From Proteiniclasticum aestuarii (GTDB lineage: Bacteria > Bacillota > Clostridia > Clostridiales > Clostridiaceae): 64,000 nt of DNA. This document shows positions 8,307 to 17,127 of the stretch, piece by piece (the first letter of the stretch is position 1; each line of letters begins with the position of its first letter). Below the pieces are notes generated by a model, which was not told the origin of the DNA, did no database searches, and saw nothing but the letters and a program-made list of their open reading frames with translations. Where the stretch lies: positions 90,758 through 154,757 of the forward strand of contig NZ_JAFNJU010000008.1 in NCBI RefSeq assembly GCF_017368455.1, read 5' to 3'. A program made the position numbers and the translations under genes.

Positions 8307-9779
8307 ATGAAGATCAAAGAGATTGAAATGAAGTCCGGCATTGACCGGGCAACCATTTATTATTATGAAAAGGAAAAACTTCTGCTTCCGCACCGGACTG
8401 AAAATGGATACAGAGAATACGGTGAGGAAGACCTTATTACGTTACAGAGAATCAAGCTTCTGCGCAGCCTTCATCTTCCACTAGATGAGATACGCTCCCT
8501 GATGAAGGGAAACGGCAGCCTACGAGATACCCTTTCTAAACAGATCGGGCAGCTGAAGAAGGAAGAGGAGGACATCTCCTATGCGGAAGAACTATGTAGA
8601 ACCATCTATAAGGAGACGCCTCATTACAGTGACCTGGATGCAGAGAAATATCTGAAACAGATCGATACCATTTCCAAAGAAAAGGGCGGACGTTATTTCA
8701 AGGTACAGGATGAGCTTCCGATGGTGTTTGATCCAAGAATCCGTTTTGCAGCAAGAATCATTGATCTGTTTCTCTATGGCCTCCTCTGGAACTTTATCCG
8801 GACCTTTCTTCTCCATCAGAATGTACTGGATCCATCCAATACGGAACGATTAATTCTATGGGGAATGGCACTTTTTCTCACCCTCATACTGGAACCGGTC
8901 TTTCTTGCTCTTTTCCGGACCACACCCGGGAAATTCATCTACGGCATCACTTTGGAGAAAGAAGATCACAAAAGGCTTACCCTGGAGGAATCCTTCCAGA
9001 GAACCTGGGGCATTCTTTCAAAGGGATTCGCCTTCGGTATCCTGCCCATTACTCTGATCACCTTGTCCATAAGCAGAATCCGATGCGAAAACGGTCAGAT
9101 TCAGCCTTGGGATGAGGATATCGCCTATCGAATAAAAGACTACCGGTATCATAGAAACCTTCTGGCATTTCTGGCTCTGATTCTCGTTATCGGCATGAAC
9201 TTTCTTCTGTCCGTTTTCTACTATAGTCCGCCAAACAGAGGAGATCTCACCGTGGAAGAGTTCGTGGAGAACTTCAACCACTACAGGGAAGCCTATGACA
9301 TTGACCTTGGTGAGTATACGCTGAAAAGCTCCTCCGCGTGGGATTCCGACTACGATTTCAGGAAGCATTATCTGCCGAGTCATCTGAGAAATGCACCGAA
9401 TTTTACCTACAGCCTGAGAAGCGGTATCGTCACAGCAGTATCCTTTAATGTGGATGTGAGAGACACCGACTTCTATGTGGACTCCTACAGCAACTACATG
9501 ATCCTCATGGCCCTGGCCCTTACACAGCCGGAATCCGTTTTCGACACGGCACTGAATGCCCATAAGATCATAGGCCCTGTAGGATGGGAACCTTTCAAAC
9601 CCTTCGAGTTCAGTGAAATGGGGGTTACCCTCATAAACGAGGTGGAGTATGAGGGCTTTGAAAATAATTTCGACTACATGCGCCCTGAAACAAATGATTC
9701 AGGTGAATGGGACAACTCCTACAGACAGACATTCACCGTAGAGAGGCAGTCCATGGAAGAAGGAGGAGAGTACAGATGA
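8307..9779 (+). CDS. MerR-family regulator fused to RDD membrane domain
   Basis: Predicted membrane-bound transcription factor of 490 residues. Residues 1-70 are a MerR winged helix (MKIKEIEMKSGIDRATIYYY, NGYREY, LRSLHLPLDEIRSLM), followed by a coiled-coil-like stretch (about 75-125). Residues 140-260 resemble the RDD membrane family (ARIIDLF, TTPGKFIYGI), with further membrane segments up to about 304. Residues 305-490 form an outside or lumenal domain I do not recognise. The ATG at 8307 is chosen because an upstream in-frame ATG at 8274 lies inside the -10 box and an AAAGGA site precedes 8307. The membrane domain probably replaces the usual soluble effector domain. It is co-translated with the next small gene. 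Confidence 0.8.
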   Translation: MKIKEIEMKSGIDRATIYYYEKEKLLLPHRTENGYREYGEEDLITLQRIKLLRSLHLPLDEIRSLMKGNGSLRDTLSKQIGQLKKEEEDISYAEELCRTIYKETPHYSDLDAEKYLKQIDTISKEKGGRYFKVQDELPMVFDPRIRFAARIIDLFLYGLLWNFIRTFLLHQNVLDPSNTERLILWGMALFLTLILEPVFLALFRTTPGKFIYGITLEKEDHKRLTLEESFQRTWGILSKGFAFGILPITLITLSISRIRCENGQIQPWDEDIAYRIKDYRYHRNLLAFLALILVIGMNFLLSVFYYSPPNRGDLTVEEFVENFNHYREAYDIDLGEYTLKSSSAWDSDYDFRKHYLPSHLRNAPNFTYSLRSGIVTAVSFNVDVRDTDFYVDSYSNYMILMALALTQPESVFDTALNAHKIIGPVGWEPFKPFEFSEMGVTLINEVEYEGFENNFDYMRPETNDSGEWDNSYRQTFTVERQSMEEGGEYR

Positions 9780-9997
9780 TATTTGAAAAGATCATTCTCA
9801 CCGTGATTACAATCCCTTTCATCATTATGCTGCTCTACAGCTTTGTCTATCCGGAGGATGTGGTGAAAAAGAAATCTTTCCTTCACGAAGAAGAGAAACT
9901 TACAGTAAAACCAGGAGTCATCAAATTCACAAAGTGGTTTTCTCTGAGCAGCGCTGTTGTCACTCTGATACTCATGACCTTTTATCTCTACAGCTGA
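9776..9997 (+). CDS. Small two-segment membrane protein
   Basis: A 73-residue protein starting MIFEKIILTVITIPFIIMLL. There are two hydrophobic helices (about 5-25 and 53-71) separated by a charged loop (PEDVVKKKSFLHEEEK). The ATG overlaps the stop of the MerR-RDD gene in an ATGA arrangement, and the GGAGGAG site lies in the end of that gene, so expression is translationally coupled. The tight coupling suggests a partner of the membrane regulator; no family is recognised. Confidence 0.75.
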   Translation: MIFEKIILTVITIPFIIMLLYSFVYPEDVVKKKSFLHEEEKLTVKPGVIKFTKWFSLSSAVVTLILMTFYLYS

Positions 9998-10200
9998 ACT
10001 TCTGATGAGCATGTCAATCACTCATTAGCCATTCATAAGGAGCAGATCCATTCTGTTCCTTTATATTTCCAAAGCTTTCATTGCACCTGCTGTTCTTTTT
10101 CTCTTTTTTAGTTTATTCTATACAGCTGATAATACAGGCTATGTTAAATGAATATCATGTGATATGATGAAGGTAAATATTCAAGAAAGAAGGTATATCA

Positions 10201-10647
10201 ATGGCAGGTTTCAATCTGAACAATCTTGTACAAGGCGCACTTGGAAATTATTCGGAAAAGACACCAGAAGAACTCACCAGGGAATATGGTGCATATCTGT
10301 TTAATGAAGAAAAAATATCTTCAGGGTATCAGATGATCCGAGATGCACTTCTATTCACAAATATCCGTATCATATTCATTGATAAGCAAGGGGCTACCGG
10401 AAAGAAGACTTCCTTCAAATCGATTTTTCTGGATACCATCGTCAATGTGGAGATGGAAACTGCAGGAACCGGACTGGATGACAGTGAAATCACCATAACC
10501 TTTCTGGAGAACGCCTACCATAAATCCAATAACGAAAGACTGAAAGAACAGAAATTCGAATTTCCCAAAAAGACGGATATCGTTCCTCTTTACAGGACTC
10601 TTGGAAACATCTCCTTAGCAAACAGAAGCAGAATCAACGGACAGTAG
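10201..10647 (+). CDS. Bacterial PH-domain protein
   Basis: A 148-residue soluble protein. From about residue 35 it matches the pattern of bacterial pleckstrin-homology proteins: EKISSGYQMIRDALLFTNIRIIFIDKQGATGKKTSFKSIFLDTIVNVEME, then GLDDSEITITFL, ending in a helix (KKTDIVPLYRTLGNISLANR). This beta-sandwich plus C-terminal helix is the PF08000-type arrangement. No signal peptide or membrane segment is visible. These proteins form oligomers, but cellular roles are mostly unknown. The start is supported by GAAGG 7 nt upstream. It may be cotranscribed with the P-loop gene 24 bp downstream. Confidence 0.8.
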   Translation: MAGFNLNNLVQGALGNYSEKTPEELTREYGAYLFNEEKISSGYQMIRDALLFTNIRIIFIDKQGATGKKTSFKSIFLDTIVNVEMETAGTGLDDSEITITFLENAYHKSNNERLKEQKFEFPKKTDIVPLYRTLGNISLANRSRINGQ

Positions 10648-10671
10648 TATACGAAAAGGAGAACAAACATC

Positions 10672-11121
10672 ATGCTTTATATCTTCATGGGTCCAGGCTG
10701 CAGCGGAAAATCCACAGCAGCTGACAGAATCAGAGAACGCATTGGCGCTGAAGTGTTCAGCGGCAATGATTATTTAAGGCTGGCAAAGAATGAAGAGGAG
10801 GCCTGGAGACTCTTTCATGACAGACTTGTCCATGCAGCCTCTAAAGACTCTTCAGAAAAAACTATACTCTACCTGGTGACAGAACCCGATCAGCTGGATC
10901 GAGTCCTAAACATCAAGGATGTCCGAAAAGTGAGATTCTCCGCTTGCTTTGATGTCATCAAGGAAAGATTTTCCCGAAGAATGAACGGTAGAATGCCAGA
11001 ACCTGTAGAAAAGATGCTGGCAAAACAGTACGCCCAGTGGGAATCGATACAAGGAGATTTTCATGTGGATACGACTGGCAGTCCGGACCCTGATGACATA
11101 GCCGATGCTTTAGGGTTTTGA
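10672..11121 (+). CDS. P-loop nucleotide kinase-like protein
   Basis: A 149-residue protein with Walker A GPGCSGKST at residues 7-15 (MLYIFMGPGCSGKST), like shikimate/gluconate-kinase-type small P-loop kinases. Later features include DRVLNIKDVRKVRFSACF and a lid-like basic segment (KERFSRRMNGRMPEPVEKM) rich in arginine, then FHVDTTGSPDPDDIADAL at the end. It probably phosphorylates a small molecule or nucleotide; the substrate is not evident. It is preceded by AAAGGAG and followed by an intrinsic terminator, so it ends a two-gene unit with the PH protein. Confidence 0.7.
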   Translation: MLYIFMGPGCSGKSTAADRIRERIGAEVFSGNDYLRLAKNEEEAWRLFHDRLVHAASKDSSEKTILYLVTEPDQLDRVLNIKDVRKVRFSACFDVIKERFSRRMNGRMPEPVEKMLAKQYAQWESIQGDFHVDTTGSPDPDDIADALGF

Positions 11122-11203
11122 GAGAAGGGTTCAATTTGTCTAAATCAAACAGAATGACTTTTAGCATTGATGCTATATTCAGTTGTTTCTAAGGAACAGC
11201 TTC

Positions 11204-11228
11204 AAGGAATCCCTCAGGATTCCTTTTG
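11204..11228 (+). terminator. Intrinsic terminator
   Basis: AAGGAATCC, CTCA loop, GGATTCCTT, then TT: a 9-bp perfect stem about 80 bp past the P-loop gene. Confidence 0.7.
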
Positions 11229-11396
11229 TATTTGTAACCCTTCCATCCATCTCCTTCTCCCTGTTCCTTTTTCTATCATTAATATCCCTGAGCACTTGTT
11301 CTTATTTCACTATATTAAATATATCCTTTACTCTTGCAATATCCTGAAAATGTGCGTATGCTGAAAAAAAGAAAGTAAAATTGTGAGGAGCGTTAC

Positions 11397-12578
11397 ATGG
11401 ACTACGAAATCATTCATCTGCCGAAAGAAATCTGGAAAGACACCACTTTGCCCATAGGTTACACCACTGAAGAATATTATGACGTAACACTTGAAAAAAG
11501 CACAAGCGGATACAGCATCCAGCTTTCAAGAAAGAAACTTTCAGCTCCCCTGACCCATACCCCAGAGGAATACGACTTCCCTGACAGACTCTATGCTGAT
11601 TACCGTGAACATGCCTACGCATGGGGAATCGTCGTAGAAGATGAACTTATTGCAGCCCTGGAAACGGATCCTGAACTCTGGTCCAACAGACTCCGCATCA
11701 CGGAAATCTGGGTTAGCGAAGACTACAGAAGAAAAGGCATCGGTCATGGGCTGATGGAGATTGCAAAAGAGCAGGCAAGAAAAGAAAGACGGAGATGCAT
11801 CATACTGGAAACCCAGTCCTGCAATGTGGACGCTCTAGACTTCTACCATCAGGAGGGCTTCACCCTCATTGGCCTTGATACCTGGGCCTACAGCAATGAT
11901 GATATGCAGAAGAAGGAAGTCCGTCTGGAAATGGGCTGGTTTCCCAGAAAAAGAGAGAAGGTGACCTTAGAGGAGATCGAAATCAGAGCCGAGCAGATGA
12001 AAGACCATCATGCAGTGGAAGCCCTGACCCAGAGAGCCTTCTGGAACAAGCACCAGCCGGGCTGTGATGAGCATTATCTGGTCCATAAGCTGAGAACCCA
12101 TGAGGATTATCTACCCGAGCTCAGCAGAATCGCGGTGAAGGACGGTGAAATTCTAGGCGCCATCTTCTATTCCAGAGCACAGGTGACAGATGGAGATACC
12201 ATCCATGACGTCCTCACCTTCGGTCCGCTATGCGTCGAACCTTCCTGGCAGGGATGCGGTATCGGAGAACTGCTTTTCAAAGAGACCATGGAACTTGCGA
12301 AAGAAATGTGCTACAAGGGCATCATCATTTTCGGAGAGCCGGATTACTATCCTCGATTGGGCTTTAAAACCTGCGACCATTTCGGCATCACCACAGCAGA
12401 CGGAAAAAACTTTGATGCCTTCATGGGCATCGAGCTGTCTGAAAACAGCTTCAGTGAAACCAAGGGAAAATACAGCTATTCTGAAGTCTTTGAAGATCTT
12501 CCTAAAGAGGAAGTGGAGAAATATAACGAAAACTTCCCCCCTCTTAAAAAGCAGAGATTCCCAGATCAATGGGACTGA
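11397..12578 (+). CDS. Tandem GNAT acetyltransferase (SatA-like plus YhbS-like)
   Basis: A 393-residue protein with two GNAT N-acetyltransferase domains. The first (about 1-185) carries acetyl-CoA motif A (ITEIWVSEDYRRKGIGHGLM) and the sequence ETQSCNVDALDFYHQEGFTLIGLDTWAYSN, closely resembling streptothricin acetyltransferases (ETQ...A..FY...GF..G..D...Y). The second (about 195-385) has GPLCVEPSWQGCGIGELLF and GEPDYYPRLGFK, the YhbS-like pattern. Acetyl-CoA-dependent acetylation of small amines is the expected reaction. Whether it gives streptothricin resistance is not shown. GAGGAG precedes the ATG; it stands alone between two terminators. Confidence 0.8.
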   Translation: MDYEIIHLPKEIWKDTTLPIGYTTEEYYDVTLEKSTSGYSIQLSRKKLSAPLTHTPEEYDFPDRLYADYREHAYAWGIVVEDELIAALETDPELWSNRLRITEIWVSEDYRRKGIGHGLMEIAKEQARKERRRCIILETQSCNVDALDFYHQEGFTLIGLDTWAYSNDDMQKKEVRLEMGWFPRKREKVTLEEIEIRAEQMKDHHAVEALTQRAFWNKHQPGCDEHYLVHKLRTHEDYLPELSRIAVKDGEILGAIFYSRAQVTDGDTIHDVLTFGPLCVEPSWQGCGIGELLFKETMELAKEMCYKGIIIFGEPDYYPRLGFKTCDHFGITTADGKNFDAFMGIELSENSFSETKGKYSYSEVFEDLPKEEVEKYNENFPPLKKQRFPDQWD

Positions 12579-12593
12579 TTCATAGATTTACAC

Positions 12594-12625
12594 AGGTGTT
12601 CATCAATGGGATGGACACCTTTTTC
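12594..12625 (+). terminator. Intrinsic terminator
   Basis: AGGTGTTCATC and GATGGACACCT pair (one G-U) around AATGG, followed by TTTTT, just after the tandem GNAT gene. Confidence 0.8.
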
Positions 12626-12680
12626 ATTTCCTTTGTTCTTACAATTGTTACCGAATGGTCCCATGGACTTAAATCCCCAT

Positions 12681-12689
12681 TGGTAAAAT
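12681..12689 (+). promoter_or_regulatory. Possible extended -10 promoter for nagZ
   Basis: TGGTAAAAT fits an extended -10 (TGnTAnnnT) about 100 bp before the nagZ start; no convincing -35 is seen. Confidence 0.35.
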
Positions 12690-12787
12690 GAGTGTAGGAA
12701 ATTTCAGGAATTCAATCACGATCATATTTCCTGATGCCAGGTAATTCGCTTTATCTGAATACCCGTTTTTCCTGTCAGGAGGCCGAC

Positions 12788-14494
12788 ATGTCCAGAAAAG
12801 TTTTTTACTTCACACTCATTCTGATCATCTCTTCCGCAGCATTTCTGATGTATATCAGCAGACGCGCACCGGAAGAGGAACTGGAACCTTCCATTCCGGA
12901 AAGAGAAATAGAGGAAGAAACTGAAGAACCCGCGGAAGAGGAAATGGATGAGGAGATTCTTGCCATGATGAAGCTGATTTCCCTGCGCGCCGAGGAAGGA
13001 GGTCTTCCAGAAGTTCCTCTTGTGGTTGGACATTCGGAGAAAACCGATGTGGAAAGAGAATACGGCTCTCCCGATTCACAAGATGATACTGAAGAGGGAG
13101 AATACGCGGTCTATCTGTCCGAACACATCACTGTCGGATATGAGGATGCTTTGGTTACAGATCTGAGATCCTATGATCCGGATCTTGCCAGGATCACCTA
13201 TGCCCACATCACGGAGATATTGGGTGAAGCGCCAAAAACCTCGACTTATACCGATGATGAAAACAGCCATCTGATTCTCACCTATCCTGTCAGTGAAATT
13301 TACAGCCTGAAATGGATTCTCGATCAGAACAGCGGCGATCCCAAGAATCCTTCAGCAGATCATATCTCCATCGTCATGAGCGAGGAACACCCCACTGCTG
13401 TAATGCTTAAAAGAATCCACGCCATGTCCCTGAAGGAGAAAATCGGCCAGATGGTCTTTGCTGGAATCAGTGGCATCACTGCAGATGACAGCGCACTGGC
13501 GCTCATCACGGAAGAAAAGGTCGGCGGCATCATCTTCAATAGCCCTAATCTGAAGGATCCGGAGCAGACAAGAACCTATGTGAATACCTTGAAGGCAGCA
13601 AATGAGATGAACGAGATTCCCCTGTTCTTCGGCATCGACCAGGAGGGTGGACGCGTATCGAAGATCCCCGGAGACCTTATGGACATTCCATCCAGCCGGA
13701 AGGTGGGAGAAGTCGATGATCCCGAATTCTCCTATGAACTTGGCCAGGCGCTGGGGGAGATTGTGAAAGCCTATGGTTTCAATATCAACTTCGCACCTGT
13801 ACTGGATATCAACAGCAACCCTCAAAATCCCGTCATCGGTGACCGCTCCTTTGGAGACAATGCCCTCCGAGTAAGCAGTCACGGTATTCCCCTGATGAAA
13901 GGGCTCCAGGATGCGCATGTCATCCCCACCATAAAGCACTTTCCGGGTCATGGGGACACAGATGTGGACTCCCATCTGGCTCTTCCTGTCATAGAGAAAT
14001 CCAGAGAAGACCTTGCTGCCCTGGAACTGATTCCCTTCAGAAACGCCATAGAGGCCGGAGCAGATATGGTCATGATTGCTCATCTTCTTCTGCCGGAAAT
14101 AGACGATAAATTTCCCTCCTCACTTTCCGAAACAGTGATCCATGACATGCTGAGAGCTGAACTTCAGTATAAGGGAGTCGTCATCACAGATGATCTGATG
14201 ATGAAAGCCATCGATGCCAATTACGGCCTGGATGAAGCGGCTGTTCTTTCTCTAAAGGCCGGCAGTGATATCGTCATGATTGCCGGTGGTTATGAAAAAG
14301 TACGAGATGTGCTCACTGCACTTTTAGATGCAGCCGTCAGCGGTGAAATTCCAGAAGAACGGATCAATCAGAGTGTCAGGCGGATTCTTCTTCTGAAAGA
14401 CAAATACGAAATCACCGATGCTCCCGTAGAAGAAATTCAGACTGAAAGGCTGAATGAGCTGCTTGAGGCACTCCTGAATCAGTATATGAACTGA
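12788..14494 (+). CDS. nagZ: Beta-N-acetylhexosaminidase (GH3, NagZ type) with N-terminal anchor
   Basis: Predicted cell-surface glycosidase of 568 residues that removes N-acetylglucosamine from muropeptide-type substrates. It has a membrane anchor at about 6-23, an acidic linker (28-56) and a domain of about 115 residues resembling DUF4309/YjgB (VVGHSEKTDVEREYGSPD). The GH3 barrel starts at about 212. Catalytic features are KHFPGHGD at 383-390, the D394-S395-H396 acid/base dyad of Firmicute NagZ, and nucleophile D468 in VVITDDLMM. The start at 12788 is chosen for its AGGAGG site; an in-frame ATG at 12734 lacks one. Monocistronic, ended by a strong bidirectional terminator. No large C-terminal domain of the kind seen in B. 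subtilis NagZ is present. Confidence 0.88.
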   Translation: MSRKVFYFTLILIISSAAFLMYISRRAPEEELEPSIPEREIEEETEEPAEEEMDEEILAMMKLISLRAEEGGLPEVPLVVGHSEKTDVEREYGSPDSQDDTEEGEYAVYLSEHITVGYEDALVTDLRSYDPDLARITYAHITEILGEAPKTSTYTDDENSHLILTYPVSEIYSLKWILDQNSGDPKNPSADHISIVMSEEHPTAVMLKRIHAMSLKEKIGQMVFAGISGITADDSALALITEEKVGGIIFNSPNLKDPEQTRTYVNTLKAANEMNEIPLFFGIDQEGGRVSKIPGDLMDIPSSRKVGEVDDPEFSYELGQALGEIVKAYGFNINFAPVLDINSNPQNPVIGDRSFGDNALRVSSHGIPLMKGLQDAHVIPTIKHFPGHGDTDVDSHLALPVIEKSREDLAALELIPFRNAIEAGADMVMIAHLLLPEIDDKFPSSLSETVIHDMLRAELQYKGVVITDDLMMKAIDANYGLDEAAVLSLKAGSDIVMIAGGYEKVRDVLTALLDAAVSGEIPEERINQSVRRILLLKDKYEITDAPVEEIQTERLNELLEALLNQYMN

Positions 14495-14550
14495 CTGAGT
14501 CTCTTCCGATATGCGATTGCTCCATCGTCATCTCCAATATTAGTGCATAG

Positions 14551-14577
14551 AAAAAGACAGATGCCATCTGTCTTTTT
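14551..14577. terminator. Bidirectional intrinsic terminator
   Basis: AAAAAGACAGATG and CATCTGTCTTTTT are perfect inverted copies with A and T runs on both sides, serving nagZ (plus) and the convergent PepSY gene (minus). Confidence 0.88.
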
Positions 14578-14599
14578 CTGATTGAATCAGGCTATGTTT

Positions 14600-15922
14600 T
14601 TAGTCTTCATCTTCGTCGTCATCTTCATCTTCGTCATCGTTGTCGTCATCGTTATCGTCATCAAGATCTTCCACATCAAAGTCCACGATGACACCTGTAT
14701 AGGCATGGACTTCAATCTCATATTTCATGTTGTCCTTTGTGATTTCAAATTCATAGCTATCATCATCAGCGTCTTCTTCCACTACAGTTCCATTGACTCT
14801 GCCAAGGGCGATCTTTCTTGCTTCTTCCATTGTAAGCCTGGTTCTGACCGGTGATTCTACCTTGTCGTCATCATCATCCGGGTCATCACGATCGTCATCA
14901 TCATCGTCATCCAGGTCTTCCACTTCGTATTCTTCGATGGCCCCTGTGTAGGCATTCACTTCAATCTCATGCTTTCTGTTATCCAGTCTGATCTCAAAAT
15001 CGTAGCTGTCATCATCAGAGTCTTCTTCCACTACAGTTCCATTGACTCTGCCAAGGGCAATCTTTCTGGCTTCTTCCAGAGTGAGCCTTGTTCCTCTCTG
15101 TTCCTTCTTATCATCCTCTGTGTCATCATCACGGTCTATTTCTGTAACGGTTCCTGTGAAGGCATGGATTTCCAGTTCAAATTTGATGCCACCATTGAGT
15201 ATTTTCACTTCATATTCGTCATCATCCAGTTCAAGCTTGATGATTTCTCCAGGTACTTCATTCAGAGCGATACTGCGTACCTCTTCTGGTGTCAGCATGC
15301 CCATTTCAGGAAGATCATCCTCATATTGGTATCCGCTCACAATATGGAAAAGCTCCTCCTGTGAAATATTCTGTACTCTGCTGTACTCAAACAGCTCCTT
15401 AAGGGTCATCCTGGAAAGCTCTTCCTCGCTGAGTGAAACACCCAGTTCACTGAGTTTTCTTGCTGCTTTTTCCTTTCCTGTCAGATCCTCATCCACTATA
15501 TCCAGGCTGGTACTGAGGATGGTCGCTTCAATCTTTCTGTTTTCCAGATAGGCCTGGATGGCACGATTGATCTTTCCGACGATTTCAGCATCCGCATCCT
15601 CATCACTCACACTGATCATGACCATATTATCCTGTCCACCGTCTATGAATCCTTCAAAGATCATACGGTCCACCAGATCCCCTACCGTGCCTTCCAGAGA
15701 ATCATCCTTGATCGCATAACCGTCCAGCATCTTCGCCGCATCCTCATTTTTCGCATTCACTTCGATTACTCTTTCCAGTCTGTTGGTCACCACTTCAATA
15801 CTGGGGTTCACATCCATGGTCATGCGGAAAGAGGGCTGTGTCATATACATGTAGAGCACTACCACACCCAGCAGAAGTACTACGGGGATAAACCAGATTC
15901 TTCTTAATAGTTTCATCGTCAT
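14600..15922 (-). CDS. Exported RsgI-like protein with three PepSY domains and aspartate tail
   Basis: A 440-residue protein with a very short cytoplasmic N-terminus and one membrane segment (10-27). It has an RsgI-type extracytoplasmic region (MDVNPSIEVVTNRLERVIEV, 36-55) and three PepSY-like repeats at about 209-262, 278-332 and 360-415. Repeats 2 and 3 share RLTxEEARKIALGRVNGTVVEED almost exactly, so they are a recent internal duplication. Poly-Asp linkers separate the repeats and the last 20 residues are nearly all Asp/Glu. Unlike its upstream neighbour it lacks a cytoplasmic anti-sigma segment, so it may be a sensor, decoy or cation-binding accessory. It follows the sigma/anti-sigma pair by 74 bp. 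Confidence 0.8.
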   Translation of the reverse strand: MTMKLLRRIWFIPVVLLLGVVVLYMYMTQPSFRMTMDVNPSIEVVTNRLERVIEVNAKNEDAAKMLDGYAIKDDSLEGTVGDLVDRMIFEGFIDGGQDNMVMISVSDEDADAEIVGKINRAIQAYLENRKIEATILSTSLDIVDEDLTGKEKAARKLSELGVSLSEEELSRMTLKELFEYSRVQNISQEELFHIVSGYQYEDDLPEMGMLTPEEVRSIALNEVPGEIIKLELDDDEYEVKILNGGIKFELEIHAFTGTVTEIDRDDDTEDDKKEQRGTRLTLEEARKIALGRVNGTVVEEDSDDDSYDFEIRLDNRKHEIEVNAYTGAIEEYEVEDLDDDDDDDRDDPDDDDDKVESPVRTRLTMEEARKIALGRVNGTVVEEDADDDSYEFEITKDNMKYEIEVHAYTGVIVDFDVEDLDDDNDDDNDDEDEDDDEDED

Positions 15923-15969
15923 CGAAAATTCCTCCTTTATTCTATATACTGTTAACTTCCGGGATGATG

Positions 15970-15981
15970 ATTTTATTGCAT
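15970..15981 (-). repeat. 12-bp motif shared by the PepSY gene and the sigma operon
   Basis: ATGCAATAAAAT (minus strand) lies upstream of the PepSY gene and is also found at 17756-17767 upstream of the sigma gene. In both places it is preceded by CGAA plus a short purine stretch. This may mark a shared promoter element; the chance of coincidence is not negligible. Confidence 0.35.
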
Positions 15982-15996
15982 CCTTCGAAAATTATT

Positions 15997-17127
15997 TTAG
16001 TCATCATCCTCTTCATCATCATCATCCTCTTCTTCGTCATCATCTTCTTCGTCATCGCTAGCGCTGTCATCTTCATCTTCGTCATCATTATTTTCTTCCA
16101 GATCTTCCACATCAAAGTCCTCGATGACACCACTATAGGCATGAACTTCAATCTCGTACTTCCTTCCGTTTAACCTGATTTCAAAGTCATAGCTGTCATC
16201 ATCAGTATCTTCTTCCATAATTGTTCCGTTCACTCTGCCTAGGGCAATCCTTCTCGCCTCTTCCAGAGTCAGTCTGGTCCTTGCAGGTTCCATCTCATCC
16301 TCTTCATCGTCATCATCCTGATCGTCTAGATCATCATCCATTTCCGGATTGACTTCTTCGTCGATCTTCTCCCAGTCCTGACTTTCAATGATGCCTTCCA
16401 GGTCAATGCCCAGGTTTCTGCTGAGCTTAAGCAGGTCTCTGATGGACATCTTTACAAGCTCTTCCACCTGAAGGTCCGAATGGAGAATCATGAGATTTCT
16501 GATGAAGGTCATCTTGCTTAGGGAAACGCCGTATTCTCTCGCGTAGTCTTCAATGGAATTGGTCTTTTCGATCTTCTGTCCCAGCACCACGGGGTCGATT
16601 CCTCTTTCTCTCAGGTAGTTGTGGATATAGGTATCCAGTTCACTCAGCTGACTGGTTTCCTTCTCCATATCTTTATTGTAGACAGAAAGAAGCAGAAGTT
16701 CTCTGGCCTCTCCCAGGTAACCGCTCAGAATCAGCTCATCCAGAAGTTCTCCTGTCACTTCCAGATAATCCTTTCCTTTATAAGAGAGATTCTCAATGAG
16801 ATCCTCCCCTTCCATGTTGCCGGCTTTGATGTCAATGACCTGACTCTTCCTATTGGTGACAATCTCGATACTCGGATTGATATCCATATAGATTTCAGTA
16901 TCTGCCGCCAGATACTGATGCTGCCAGGTGCCAAACATCACCAGAAGAATTGCCGCTGCTGCCAGTGGAATCAGTTTCTCCACAAGGGTCTTCGGCTTCT
17001 TCTGACTGGTGATCTCGTCATATCTCATCATTCTGGCAACAGGTTTTTCCTTGATCTGATCCAGAAGGTCAATGGGTGCATCATCCACGATACTTTTTAT
17101 TCTTTCGTTGATATTCTTTTCGTTCAT
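15997..17127 (-). CDS. RsgI-like anti-sigma factor with PepSY domain and acidic tail
   Basis: A 376-residue single-pass membrane protein. Residues 1-50 are cytoplasmic and probably bind the sigma factor; the membrane segment is about 52-67. The RsgI-type motif MDINPSIEIVTNRKSQVIDI (81-100) begins the outside part. A PepSY-like repeat lies at about 282-338, and the tail from 345 is almost purely Asp/Glu. Its ATG overlaps the sigma gene stop (ATGA), the usual arrangement for a sigma/anti-sigma pair. The PepSY copy is nearly identical to two copies in the next gene. Sensing of cations or cell-wall state by the acidic outer part is inference. Confidence 0.82.
   Translation of the reverse strand: MNEKNINERIKSIVDDAPIDLLDQIKEKPVARMMRYDEITSQKKPKTLVEKLIPLAAAAILLVMFGTWQHQYLAADTEIYMDINPSIEIVTNRKSQVIDIKAGNMEGEDLIENLSYKGKDYLEVTGELLDELILSGYLGEARELLLLSVYNKDMEKETSQLSELDTYIHNYLRERGIDPVVLGQKIEKTNSIEDYAREYGVSLSKMTFIRNLMILHSDLQVEELVKMSIRDLLKLSRNLGIDLEGIIESQDWEKIDEEVNPEMDDDLDDQDDDDEEDEMEPARTRLTLEEARRIALGRVNGTIMEEDTDDDSYDFEIRLNGRKYEIEVHAYSGVIEDFDVEDLEENNDDEDEDDSASDDEEDDDEEEDDDDEEDDD

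Noticed and set aside
11167..11364. 65-codon frame between the P-loop and GNAT genes
   Set aside because: It spans an intrinsic terminator and lacks a ribosome site.
14600..16130. GAT/GAC-rich stretches considered as microsatellites
   Set aside because: They encode acidic tails in frame and are not uniform repeats; explained by the proteins.
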